A stretch of 64,000 nucleotides of DNA from Ephydatia muelleri (lineage: Eukaryota > Porifera > Demospongiae > Spongillida > Spongillidae). The notes under the pieces were generated by a model that made no database searches, was not told where the DNA came from, and worked only from the letters and a program-made list of their open reading frames with translations. The stretch is taken from the NCBI GenBank assembly GCA_013339895.1, contig JABACO010000010.1:5741010-5805009 (forward strand), read 5' to 3'. Position numbers and translations under genes: made by a program. Below, in pieces: positions 47,526 through 64,000 of this stretch (its first letter is position 1; every line of letters starts with the position of its first letter).

Positions 47526-47930
47526 TCATATCACTTTGGATTGAAAGATGCTTTCCTGGTGATGAGCTGAAGTAACACAATGCTCAGTGCCTGTCAGTCT
47601 GAACAACTCATCCTGGACCTCATTTACAAATTCATGCCCTTGATTTGAAATAAGTACTTCACAGCACAACCAAATCTGGATGTACATATAGAATAGGTGA
47701 AAGGTATTCATGCATAATGGTAATGGCCCAATGAGGTTGATTCCAACCTGCAGAACAGAGATATATGAGTGCATCTTATTAAGTCATAATATTATATGCA
47801 TGCACTACTTACTCTATGCCAGACTTGTGCTTGCACAGGTACTGCATGGATGCAACACAGCATTGCTCTTAATAAACTTTGGATTCATCTTCTGGCACTT
47901 TTGACAGACTCTTCGCGCAAAATAGATATT
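47526..47930 (-). pseudogene. Gypsy/GIN-type integrase fragment with an intron
   Basis: The minus strand gives CQKCQKMNPKFIKSN (zinc-domain end) with a one-base frame change after LHP, then QAQVWHR at a GT donor near 47815. After an acceptor at 47749 it continues VGINLIGPLP, then NQGHEFVNEVQDELF and HCVTSAHHQES. These are the end of the HHCC domain and the start of the catalytic core. The Asp of the usual DxG position reads Asn in SNQGHEF. It is truncated on the left. The intron position resembles the Ginger integrase at 33 kb, so this may be a second Ginger relic. Confidence 0.55.
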
Positions 47931-48144
47931 TTTTCCAATGTCTTATCTCAACCTGTACAAATATATATATATTGCTCGGATTTTAAATGTATTCAAGATG
48001 TAACTCTTTTCTGAATCAAACAAATAATGTACTTGAATTACATAGACATTCTTCAGAGGTATAATTTCCTAAACAAGTAACAATCTATATATTATTTTAC
48101 ATATACAAGTAAAGAACAGACTACTAGCTAATATTTACCTCTCC

Positions 48145-48231
48145 GCGCGCGCACATACACACGCACGTACACGCACGCATGCACACACGTGCACACAAAC
48201 ACACACACGCACACACGCACGCACACGCACG

Positions 48232-48264
<33 letters not shown>
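48145..48264. repeat. (CA)n/(ACGC)n microsatellite
   Basis: A mixed ACGC/CA tract of about 120 bp ending in pure CA. Confidence 0.9.
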
Positions 48265-48266
<2 letters not shown>

Positions 48267-49653
48267 GCTCACATCAGAGATTTGCTTTCAACGGAATAAT
48301 CATTCCATTACCTGCCAAACCCGCATGACAGGACTCAAGAATGCGCATTTATCTTCACAGGTTCTAACACATATTTTCCACAATGAATCCACTTGTTTAT
48401 CACCTCTATCTAAATTTTCTCGATAATACAAAACGCTCTTCTGTCTTGAAGTTATTGTGGTATTTTGTTCTTCTGTTTGCGTTTGTCATTCCAACAGGAT
48501 ACTCTCCGCGCAGCAACTATTTCTCTACGCGCGATACCTAGCTCTTTCCTGAACTCTTCCATTACTTTCATTTTTCTATAGTAGCACATGGGGAATCAAT
48601 TACAGCAGGGAGGAGTCACGTGAGCCTAAGGCGGAGAGTCATTAATCCCAAGGAGTCACGCACCGCTACGACACCGATTCAGCAGCAAAACGGGATGCAC
48701 TTGTACATATAGCACAATTTAATTGATGTGGAGTTTGCTGGGGCGACCATGCGTTCGGGGTTGGCATGTACAACACCTTGCGCAACCCGTCCTGCATCGC
48801 ACCTTGTCATACACGGGCTTCTTATGCGTGCTACAGTATCTATGCTAGAACAAACGAGCGACATGTTTAGCGACTGCAATGACGTAGCACAACTATATTG
48901 ATCTTAGTCTGGGAACTAGTATTGGCATGTTTGTAATGGACGAACAAAGCTTACCTTGAACATAAAATTGCTGTGGCATCTACATGTATATGAGCTATAT
49001 AGTAATCAAATGGCGCGCCCAGGATATTATAAAACAGTCCTTTAAAAAAGTGTATATTTTTATTCGCGACCGCATCTCTTCTAATTAAACGAATGCAGGT
49101 TGTATAGCTAGATATGTGATTGAATACAACGCAGGAAGACTCAGCGAGAGTTTATCTGTCAAAATGCAAGCAACACTTTTCCAACTAATTAAGAAGAGTG
49201 GTCTAGAAACAAAAAATGTCGTGCGTAGATCCGGTGTTATGTAGCATCAACGATTAAATAGTACATGTATATCTAGCCTATCCAGAACCCAAGGGAATAC
49301 TAATAAACGTACTGAAGTAACACATTTTTGGACGGCCCTGTCCGGTTACCATTGATCAGCACAAGTGCATGTTTACGTTGGGAAAAAAATTCTTTATCGA
49401 ATGGGTACTCTGAGACGTTTACTCTGAATGTATGCAATCACATAGAGTATTTTTATGTTGACTGAATGTCTTGTATCCTATCAAAAAATGGCTCCTGTTG
49501 TAATCAACCATCGCAAGTTTACGTGCTGTCCTTTTCAACATTTTAGTAACAGTACTAGTTCTTAATTGTTTAGGTATAGTTTATAAAACAATTTTCTGCA
49601 TTGCTACGCACTCTGGACATTGTTTCCTGTGACCCGCACAGGGAGCTAAGAGT
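48265..49653. other. Upstream region of gene B
   Basis: No gene recognised. The gene B promoter must lie in its right part, but no clear TATA or initiator can be assigned. Confidence 0.35.
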
Positions 49654-52367
49654 ATGTCTCCGTATTTAGTTGTCGCCATGATCTCATGTGGCCCCATTGT
49701 TAGTAAGTGCATACAGATATTATAAAGTGTATTAAATGTTCATCAATCATCAATCAATGTAAGCCAGTACAAATAAATGGTGTGTTAGCCATTGATCTGC
49801 CGTGTTACCAAGTCGTTGATACCGTGTTACTGTTGTGAACTTTAGAACATGCACATGCGCATGTATCTGCGTATGAAAGGCAAGCACGGAACAATTAAAG
49901 CTGCTTGTCAACTAAATAACTAATTTCTGAGAGATGCATGTAATGAAATGCTTTTTAGTTATCCATGTACATGTAGTTATTTACTGTGTTTCTTTAGTGA
50001 ATCGATTGAATCGGCAAGAACGTATTTATGAGCACATTGTATTGGTAATCCCGTCCAGGTGATTAGAAAATCAATAATCACTGATACCTGGCCTTGCTAA
50101 TAAGAGCTTTGCAGTATTCTCAACAAAGAAAATGTGTAATTTTTGAATACTTTTAAATTTAAATTGTGCTTCAGGTTACTGCATAAATAAACCATGAGTT
50201 TAAAGTGCTAAACATACTAAGATCGATTTTAGTTTCGTGATTTGCCTCTTGCCAGTCCACAATACCTGTATATATCCTAGTGTTCTATGTGTTTTGTCAT
50301 GCACAGCACATGGCACAATCATCAGGAGATATACTATGCACATATACCAACCATTACCAATGAGTCACTTTTGTTAATCATCTGAGAGTTGGTGTGACAC
50401 AATCCTCTATTTAGCACACACAATGTATGTGTGCTAAATCTTAATTTTCGTTGACAAAACAGCAGTTTCCTTATTCCTTACACCCCCTTCCATTAACTAG
50501 CAAATCTATATCACATCAACTGCCTGAAGGAGAGTGTATCTAATTGTTGTTTGATAATTCTATTTTAGTTCATGACACCTAAAATGTATGTATTTTTATC
50601 GTTATAGACATTTATTTCAAACAATTATTTCCTGCACATACAAACAGTGGTCGCTGGCATTTCCCTATCACCATCCCATGACTACGTTACATTTGAGAAT
50701 AATACATCAACATTTTCATTCAACTGCTCTGGAATTGGAACGTCTATTTTGTGGACAGTGGATGGATACACTACTGGTGAAGCATATGTACAAAATAAAG
50801 AAATACAAGATACGCAGTTCATCGTATCACCAGATGGACTTACTGTGTCCTCTCAGCTCATTGTTCCAACCACCAAAGCTAACAATAACACTACAGTAAT
50901 CTGTACAGTGCAAGATCGACAGCTAAACCATCAGTCAAGTAATCCAGTGAAACTGCTTGTTCAGGGTATGTGTACAGTAACATTTAATAGTGAGTAAATA
51001 CATAGTTCTATACCTTATGTATTTTTTAATAGGCAGTAATGTGAGACATTTATATCCACCATGTAAAGAATCGGGAAAGAACTGTATTTTATTGCTCTAG
51101 GCCGCCTTGGATGCCTACTAGAATGACGCCGCTTGTGGATGACGCGGAACCCGGAATAATCGTGTCGAGCGCTATTACAATCAGACTCTCTATATAATCA
51201 CGTGCGCATGCAATTACATAATACACAATAACGAGTTCAATTTCCAACACACCAAATGATAATATCACATGTAACAAAAGGGCTCATCAAGGACCTTTGA
51301 TCACCTCTGCCTTAGATAGTTTCTGATGGAGAAAATATTCCTAATAACAATTTCTTTGTAATTCACCAATGGGAGCAAAATATTGCATGCTTGCAGACAT
51401 GCATACTGGAACCAACATTTCTCCAAAGGCTAAAGCCATTGTATCACATTCAGGTTCATTTGTGCTAGTGCTTTCCATTCATTACATTATTAAATAAAAT
51501 ATCCGTTGCATATACATATCACTGTGACCATGTGGATACTTCTTCACCCAGGTATATTACCACCACCACAACAGTTTGAAATCATTTTCTCAAACAGCAC
51601 CCTAACAGTTTCCTGGTGGGCACCACCATCTCTTGAGACTTCAATCCCTCCCACTATATCTCATTACATTCTCACTAACACTATCACCAACATTTCTGTG
51701 ATAATCAGTAATCCAGCAGGATGCAAGCCTTCAATGTGTTGTAACTTCACTCTTGATCTCAAGAATTCATCATTTGTAACAAATGATGGATTTTTTAGAG
51801 AGAAAAACATAACCTCCTTGGAATGCAATGGCACAAATGTGTTTACACTCCTTGCTGTCAATGGAGCAGGAAATGGGAATGCAACTACATTCAGTTACAT
51901 CATGACAAAGGGGATGCAGGCTGGTTAGCGATGTTATTCAATACACTGCATATAGGATACCCATGCTTGGTTGTGTGAAAATTGCATTCATTAATGAGTT
52001 GCTCTACAGACATCAGAAGTGCTACAATTGAAACCTCCATTACTGCTCCTACCATAACACCAATCATGTATATTTATCAAGCACCTCAAGTTTCAAATAC
52101 TATAGGTAAGTACATGTACATATTTGGGCACTTTAAAACATGTAGTGAGTTCTTAAGCGAGCAAAACATTTATTCACTGTCCTTATATGTCAGTGTTCTC
52201 CCTAGCTATTTTCCATAAGGCACTGTGCCATGCCTTTGTGTGAGCACCTTGCCTTTGTATTAAGGCACATTGCCTCAGCGTGTTGCCTTCCCAAACAAAA
52301 GGCAATTGATGTCCAGGGCAAGATACGTATCAGAAATAAAATTATGTATCACACACACACACACACA

Positions 52368-52406
<39 letters not shown>

Positions 52407-53096
52407 CACAACACACACACACACAACACAACACACACACACAACACAACACACACACACAACACACACCAATGCTTTAAAACTGGCTCATTTGTGTGAA
52501 CGATGGTACATGTGCTACATGTATAAAGTACGTTCTTTTAGTCTTTTTGTCCTGGAACTCCCATACACAGCCTATTCATATATGGTCTGTACCTTATTAA
52601 TAATAGCCTATTACACTCTAAACATGAGTGTGTTATGAACACCGCCTATTAGCTAGACAACTTTTCATAAAGTACTCCAATGTATGCCCATTGCCCTAGC
52701 CTAACAGATAGCCACATTGCTTTTTCATAAGTGATGTCATTTGAGTGTGCATACAGAAGGCGTACATGTTTGAAGTTGCTGAACATAATATGCACTTGTA
52801 CATGTATGTACAATATTACTACAGTATATGGAACTGTTTGTGGTGCTTCAGTACTGATGATATCAACAGCCTTGGGTGTTGCCTCCTCAGCTGTGTACTC
52901 CAGATGTAAACATAAAGGTACATTATACAAATGGAGTTATGCTATAAATCAAACTAGCAGAAGTACATCTGCAGGTAACACAAAGTGCATCCCAATTGAA
53001 CTGGAACAGAACAATGCATATGGAGTGATTAAGACACTGGCTCCCTCATTGGCTCAAGAGAATATGGAGCTATGTCCAGCATATGAAGTGCTATAA
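49654..53096 (+). CDS. Gene B: complete Ig-FN3 single-pass membrane protein
   Basis: Six exons, every junction phase 1, totalling 1050 nt (349 residues): 49654-49702 signal peptide (MSPYLVVAMISCGPIV); 50648-50965 Ig-like domain (FNCSGIGTSILW, VICTVQD); 51552-51923 FN3-like domain (GILPPPQQFEI, LTVSWWAPP, LLAVNGAGNG); 52010-52105 Thr/Ile/Pro stalk; 52825-52917 transmembrane segment ending YSRCKHK; 52975-53096 a 40-residue tail. The tail has NAYGVI and PAYEVL, two Tyr-x-x-Ile/Leu motifs, a form used in other receptors for SH2 binding or endocytosis. Spacing is wider than a classical ITAM and the -2 positions do not fit a strict ITIM. Paralogous to genes A and C. A recognition or adhesion role is inferred; ligand unknown. 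Confidence 0.88.
52351..52469. repeat. (CA)n compound microsatellite
   Basis: A CA tract with TA and AACACA interruptions inside a gene B intron. Confidence 0.95.
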
Positions 53097-53811
53097 AGCA
53101 TTACAGGACAACAAGGAAAAAACGCAATGTCATTTGGTAATGAGTCTGTCTGGCTAGCATGTCTAGGGTTTAGGTATAGTTTGCTTGTGTATGTTCTGAT
53201 TCCATCTACCAGTATATGAATAATGTTTATTTTGTATTATCAGTAAACCATGAAAAGAACGGATTCTCACAGGTACATGAAAGGGCGACAGGCTTCTTGC
53301 CTAGTTGGTCAGAGAGCTGGCTTCACAAACACACTGGGAATGTCCATGCATTTTGGCAATGATTTCTGGCTTGGCACAGTAGACTACCATGTTGCTGAGT
53401 GCATCTGAGCTTGTAAAGAAAAGTAAAGAAGGGAGACAGAAAAGAGAGGATGTATGGGAAACGGTGGATTTCCAGCATCTGCCCAAAGTCATTATCATGG
53501 CTTTTGGGTACTTCTACTAATTTAATTAGCTGAAGTATAGCTTCTTGCAGATCTCGATGGTTCCAAAACATATAGAAGACATACATATATATATACAGTA
53601 CAACTTGAGGTAACATGCATTCCCAAAACAAACCACGTAACCCACGTTGCTGGAGGAAAAATCATTACAGGCCCCCCTCCCCCTCACGATAAAATTAAAG
53701 TAAAGTTGCAGCTATCTCTTCAAGACTACCACTTAGCTGACGTTCACATGCAGGCAGAACAAAAGACATATAATTATAATTATATACATAATAATACATG
53801 AATATTTTGAC

Positions 53812-55754
53812 TCAAGGCTTTGAGATTGTTTTCTGAAGTTCAATATTCTGTTGCAAACCAGTGACTGGTCTATAGTTCACCATATACTTCTTGCGATATA
53901 CAATAGCAACCACACCAGCACTGATTATAACTACGAAAACTGCTCCTGCTCCACTCACCATCGCAGCTATAACATTCAATGTAACTGCATAAGAGACTCA
54001 TATTAAAAGACAGCACAAAATAATGTTTTCATACAAATAATACATATTGTGGTGTTTTAAGGCATCAGCTCTCCCTATATCAGTTTTTCAACAATAAAAA
54101 TTATATTACTGTCGTTGTGATATGGTACATTGCTATTTAGGCACAGACATTACAGCAAGTGGCAACCCATTCATTAGTGTACAAGTGTACATGCAAATGC
54201 ACCTACCACCGACTGACTGACCAATATGTATATGGCTACTTTCAAGGACTGTCAACAAAATGTAAAATGTTTACACATGAAAATATAGTATGGCTGCTAT
54301 TTAAGCCTATAATATAGTTTGTACGAAGAGGTGGATAGTGTGGCTTGTAGCCAGAGACTATTAAAAGATAAAATTATACAAGCATATGAAACTAACCTGA
54401 TCCAATGTTAGTTGGGCTTGATGTGATTACTGCTTTTGTTTCAATTGCTGCGTTTGTTCCGATTACTGCTATTGTTCCAGTTACGGTTGGAGTAAATGTT
54501 ATTTTTACTGATGTATTGTGTTTAATTGATGTTGGTATCAAAGATTTCGATGGCAGTTTTGATCCCCCTGCTATGACAAAAAGGAAAAGAACACCTTCAT
54601 CACCTCACCATCACATCATGAATGTTTAAGGATGTGCTCTATTTGACAATGTGTGACTCTGATAATGCAACGAAACAAGGACTTGGCATAATACCACATT
54701 AGTTCCATTCTCTTTCACTGTTTCTTTATGGAATGCAAATCACATGCTCACAACACAGTACAAATGCTTTAAGTTTAAGTATAATAAGCCGGCCAGCCAA
54801 AAACTTCTTCATTATCTTTACCCAGAAACCTATTCTACTTTGTGCATTGCACTTGAATATGGATGAACCCTAGGTACACGGTATACCTTTGATAGTGGGT
54901 GTTGGGTTCACTGTAACACTTTTGATTGCTATGAAACAAGAAAGAACAATGTTCTTGTATAGCCATCATGACTGAACGTGAAAATACATGTCATATTGGT
55001 TCACATACTGGTGTGATGAGTGCCACTGCCCCCTCCTGAGCCTGAATGACCGCGAGGGGCTTCATAAAGTACAGGTTAAAATCAATATTGTATTTTTTTA
55101 GAACTGAACAGTCTCACCTGATTTTGCGTATCTAACTTTCCCACACACATTTATGTTTTCATCTGTTCCATAAATGCAATCATTTGTGGTGTCACACACT
55201 CTGTAAAGTGGAAGGCATGGTGCACCCATGCAACTGAAGTAGCGTCCAGCTTTATCACAGATCCCTGATTGTTGTGTCCTCTCTAGAAGCGAGCAAATAA
55301 AAAGACCACAGTATTAAATATTACAGCACAATACATACCAACCACTTTGCAGAGAGCCTCCCTCTCATCACTACCGTCATCACAGTCCTCAATGTTATTG
55401 CACACCATGAAGTCGTTGATGCATTTCTCATTATGACATTGGAAGAGTTCCAAGTCAGCACAAGGCTCTCCTGAAAACAAAGTAAGTCATTGCTTTCCAC
55501 CTTCAAATAGTGGTGTGCTGTATGATGTACATAAATGGCTGCTACAATTTAGCAATTTAGAGATTGACATTATAAAATAACAGGGTCGAATTACACTAGC
55601 TGGATTGTAATTAAATACAAAATGAAAGCATAATCACAGTATTGTCTTGATTTTTATTTTATTTCTGCATGTGGGTCTATTCAGTGTAAAGAAAGTACTC
55701 ACCTGATATCTGATGTAGCAGTATTAGACAACCTATCATGGGACTCCACCACAT
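53812..55754 (-). CDS. Double LDL-receptor-A single-pass membrane protein
   Basis: Six exons, all phase 1, totalling 738 nt (245 residues): 55754-55703 signal peptide (MWWSPMIGCLILLHQIS); 55470-55339 LDLa domain 1 (six Cys, DCDDGSDE calcium-site motif); 55282-55118 LDLa domain 2 (six Cys, DCIYGTDE); 54928-54887 short linker (VTVNPTPTIK); 54570-54397 Thr/Ser/Ile-rich, mucin-like stalk; 53984-53812 transmembrane helix (VSGAGAVFVVIISAG), stop-transfer YRKKY and a tail ending KTISKP. LDLa modules bind ligands with calcium. It is convergent with gene B (716 bp between stops). The identical phase-1 design suggests assembly by exon shuffling. I know no named orthologue. Confidence 0.88.
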
Positions 55755-57240
55755 TCCCCTTCAAGTGCAAAATGAATAGAGTTATTAAAAAAGTATCATA
55801 TACGAGGGCCTTGATCTAGTGTGAGCAGATGATGTGCAATTGATATGCAGTTGTGCTTGATTATGTTGGGCACGAGGTAATCAATATCACTCCCTGAGCA
55901 TATGTTATAAGGATTTAATGACGTAAATTATACTGACAAACGAATGTCGTATACGCTTGCGATTTAGCTGTGCCATACATGAACATGTAGATCATGTAAG
56001 GCCTGGGCTGAACAAGAACGCAACAGCTGTATATTTATATAGCCCGCTTTACGTCAACTCTATATCGCAATACATACAGTAGTGTTCTGCCCCACAATGC
56101 ATTCATAGGCCCAATTTAAGGCACAAGCAGATATGGGCATGCATGCATGGTACGTAGTAAAGGGCGTGTCTAAGGGGAGTGGAAGTGGGAGGAATGGGAG
56201 AAGGGACAAGATGCACAGTTACATGTTGAATGACAAACCAAGCGATTAGTCTTTTTATCTCATGCACAGTAATACCTGCTGAGTCTACGAGCAAACGCGA
56301 TGCATAAATAACTTAATAATGACATTAAGATAAATAAAATCTCTACGTATATTTGTGCACATGTCAATACTTTGGAAGGGCTTGTACATCATACGTGTAT
56401 AAATGCCGGCTTGTCGCATGTGCCAATTCTTTACTTTTCTATACGACAAGTTACATGCATGTGCAGCACTAATAGCAGAACTGCACAAGCCCGAGATATT
56501 AGCTGAATTGGAAGCAACTCCATCCTCAGCCTACATCAAACGACTGACGTTACATTGCGTGTAGTTAGGACCCGAAAATTAGTGACCTCGAACTTAATTA
56601 ACGAAGATGCTACGGTTTACTGTGATACAGAGGAAGTGGCTAGCTCTAACGCGAGAGACACTCCGAGCCTAGCACGATGATGAAATCACTATAAATCTGT
56701 ACCTCCCCCCAAAACAATTTATTGATCGCAGTGCATGAGAGGTAGATGCCCGTGTGCGTGACTGGGTTTTCCTGAAAGCTTTTGGGGGCGTGTAACGCGA
56801 CCCTGATCTTAATGTAACCAGCCTGCCAAGTTTAAAACTTCGCTCACTAGATCTCAAACTTTAAAGTCGCCCTTCAGCGCAACGCAGTACATTATATCAA
56901 AACCCTAGTTTAAAATCCGTATAACACCCTCCTTCCGCGATATATCACGCCGCCGCGTCAGATGTACAACAAAACTTACTCGTTGGATGGGTTGCAAATG
57001 AAGTATTGGACTTGAGCTGTTAATGAGGTACGCAATCTATATTGTAAATCGCAGTCGTTGAACCGTCCCGCTCAGCACACTCTCAGCTAATGTTTACTAT
57101 AGTGGCATTCATACGGGTTCATTCATTCATACTTGAAGCTAAGCATGAATATACAACTTTTAACTAAAGAGGTGGGGGTTCCGATACTTGTGAGCCTATA
57201 CATGTATTAGTTAGGGGGTAGGTTGAGCGCGCATGGGGAT
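55755..57240. other. Upstream region of the LDLa gene
   Basis: No gene recognised. It probably holds the LDLa gene promoter. A more GC-rich patch lies at 56690-56980. Confidence 0.35.
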
Positions 57241-57244
57241 AGAT

Positions 57245-57623
57245 AGCGAGATCGAGTCCAATAACGATGTTTTGAAAATAGCTGGACCATTTAGAGTACA
57301 GCTTGCATTTACATGTAGCTGCATGCAGGGACATTCAGGCGTGCATATATATCGCCACAGCATTTAGTATGCAGACTTGTGCAGAGTCTGCATACCAACC
57401 ATATGCAGATGAGTATCATTGAAGTGTCCATTTGCAGACGTCTGCATATGAACACTTCAATGATACTCATCTGCATATGGTTGGTATGCAGACTCTACAC
57501 AACTCTGCATACTACAGCTGTAAATGCTGTAGCGAGATCGAGACCAATAACGATGTTTTTGAAAATAGCTGGACCATTTAGTTAGAGAGGTACAGCTTGC
57601 ATTTAGCTTCAGGGACGTTCAGG
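57245..57623. repeat. Direct repeats flanking a palindrome
   Basis: Segments 57245-57340 and 57531-57623 are about 90% alike (AGCGAGATCGAG(T/A)CCAATAA start; AAAATAGCTGGACCATTTAG). Between them lies the palindrome 57366-57513. Confidence 0.85.
57366..57513. repeat. 148-bp near-perfect palindrome without loop
   Basis: Arms 57366-57431 and 57448-57513 pair with about three mismatches. The 16 bases between are themselves palindromic (TGCAGACGTCTGCA), so the symmetry runs through the centre. CATATGCAGATGAGTATC and its complement mark the arms. Confidence 0.92.
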
Positions 57624-58987
57624 CATCCATTAGTGTGCAGTGCAAAGCATATATAAATCTATCCAGGCCCAAACATCAGTAAACGGACAACATAATAAAA
57701 AATTATGCACTGATAAGTCCTTATAGTTTTTAGAACCTTTGGGACATCATGCTTTATAACGTGCAAATTAAAGTGTTAGACGGCATGCAATGCTATTTTC
57801 CACTACAGCAAAATCGGAGACATCTTGGCTGAGTCATTTGCACATCTGTCAGTCAAGGCCGTACGTGTATGTAGGCGGCTTAGAGGCGCAGATATTTTTC
57901 ATGCAAGCAAACATCTGGATTAGAATACGAGAAGGCCAGCCTTTTTCACATCTGTGTGTGCTACTTAATACAAATATACTGCCTGCAGCAGCTAGGATCA
58001 TCAGCAGGTGCTGCCTTAGAAGCTGCTGAATTGATCATTAGGAAGCACACCACAAATGTGCTGAGTTGTCGGTTTGTACTTGATCGGATTGCGTTTGTTA
58101 TGCATGATTGTGTATTCATAAGCATATTCTAGTTGCCAATATATCAGCAAGCTAGAGTAAATACACCCAAAACTGTCTTGCTTTCTGTATCCTAAGGCTT
58201 GAACAGATCAGATTCGGCATTATAATCTGATCAGTTAAGGCGTGAATCTTAATCTGATCTGATTTAGCAGCCGACGTGAATCTGAAGGTAACGGCCATTG
58301 GATATCTGAATATCTGGACCCACGCTAGTAGGATTGGTTACACGGGCGTGGTTTTCGATCAAGCGCATGCAATGAAGACCGTTCTGCTAAATTGTAGGAC
58401 AGTTTTCGTTGCATGTGGTCTTACCAAATCCAGTGTTTTGTTTACACCCCCCAGACCAATCCTACATCGTGCTCTACATGCATGTATTTCTCAAGGAGAT
58501 TTTGTTTTATTTGTAACCTTCCACAATATTATAAAATTACAGTATGAAACATTCTGACGACCCCTAAATGTGACAAACTTGGTTGGATTAATAATATTCT
58601 CGAACGTACATGAGAAATGAAACCAATGCTTGTAAAAGAAAATAATAATAATAATAAAACGCAAACCCGCACATAATGCCCAAATTGGAAGATTGTAACA
58701 GAATGTAAGTGACAAATCATTTTAAAATCATAAAGTGATTCGACACGTTTTTTTCCTGTGTGTAAAAAGTGAAGTGGTGGTATTTCTCTCTGTAGGACCC
58801 ATCATTTTAGTCACAGAACTACTAGTGTGTACACACAACACACCATACGCACACACTGGCTCCAGTTTCTCATCAGTGCATTAATGAAAAGCAGGATACA
58901 ATAAAAGATGAACACATGATGTTATTGGACAACATGAATAATATTCATTACAGGTTAGACAACTGCTTTGGTAATTTAGTTCACCCT
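57624..58987. other. Region 3' of PSMC1
   Basis: No gene recognised. Opposed GATCTGATCAG-like motifs near 58205-58265 are short. The PSMC1 3' UTR must lie at the right edge. Confidence 0.4.
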
Positions 58988-63714
<4,727 letters not shown>

Positions 63715-63726
63715 CTACAGAGCCGG

Positions 63727-63730
63727 CCCC

Positions 63731-63761
<31 letters not shown>

Positions 63762-63764
63762 ACA
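63727..63764. repeat. (C)21 run followed by (CA)n
   Basis: A homopolymer of 21 C residues adjoining a CA tract in a PSMC1 intron. The exact length may be affected by sequencing error. Confidence 0.9.
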
Positions 63765-64000
63765 GGTACAAATATGAGGTGTTCTTTCATTCAGTGAGTT
63801 CACATTTAACACAATGCAATTGTGACATCAATTATCAGGGTTCGCACATATCAAAAATTTCGAAACTACATGTATGCATAAAATTTGGCAATAATTCTCC
63901 AGCTACTTTGCATGGACAAATACATGTAACACATTGTATCGCAAATGTCGTCTTGTCACTTACTGCAATATGTGGATATGAAGATCGCAATTCCCTAAAT

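Noticed and set aside
52230..52638. His/Thr-rich open frames
   Set aside because: Products of the CA microsatellite in a gene B intron.
56690..56890. Possible structured RNA in a GC-richer patch
   Set aside because: No cloverleaf, snRNA core or internal promoter boxes could be assigned.
58200..58270. GATCTGATC palindromes as a regulatory array
   Set aside because: Only a few short, imperfect copies; chance cannot be excluded.

Overview
This is a metazoan genomic window. It has intron-rich genes with GT-AG junctions, a conserved 26S proteasome ATPase gene (PSMC1), tandem Ig/FN3 single-pass membrane proteins, (CA)n tracts, dense ACATGTACATGT oligomers and many degraded animal-type transposons. 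A sponge or another early-branching marine invertebrate fits best, but that is inference from gene style and transposon content. I see no bacterial operon, CRISPR array, rRNA or convincing tRNA.

Layout. 0.35-9.9 kb: a composite bounded by inverted repeats (354-740 and 9665-9862). It holds a 32-copy satellite of about 160 bp (838-6019) and a spliced Ulp1/SENP-type cysteine protease gene (6859-9015). 10.3-26 kb: spliced plus-strand exons of one or two unrecognised genes built from locally duplicated exon modules. They are interleaved with a Tc1/mariner MITE (13803-14581), a hAT relic carrying a LINE fragment (14972-16752) and foldback hairpins. 27.7-30 kb: an exon running into about 1.8 kb of purine-strand minisatellite. 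31.6-34.0 kb: a Ginger-like DNA transposon with long inverted repeats and a gypsy-type integrase. 34.1-41.2 kb: Ig-FN3-TM gene A, two gypsy relics, a KRBA2-like integrase pseudogene and a truncated Ig-FN3-TM paralogue C. 42.4-47.9 kb: a hAT relic split by a piggyBac with exact TTAA duplication, then another integrase relic with an intron. 49.6-53.1 kb: complete Ig-FN3-TM gene B. 53.8-55.8 kb, minus strand: a complete gene for a double LDL-receptor-A, single-pass membrane protein. 57.2-57.6 kb: a 148-bp palindrome between direct repeats. 59-63.6 kb, minus strand: the 3' half of PSMC1, whose introns hold a LINE fragment, a Tc1 element and a 486-bp palindrome.

How the parts relate. Genes A, B and C share exon order, all phase-1 junctions and similar flanking sequence, so they form one tandem family. 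The neighbouring LDLa gene has the same phase-1 design. Domain order (Ig, FN3, stalk, TM, short variable tail) recalls invertebrate self/non-self or adhesion receptors, but function is not shown by the sequence. The rest is a layered transposon graveyard (piggyBac in hAT, LINE in hAT, palindrome in Tc1). The leads most worth following are the Ulp1/satellite composite, the Ginger element, the Ig-FN3 receptor cluster and the long palindromes.
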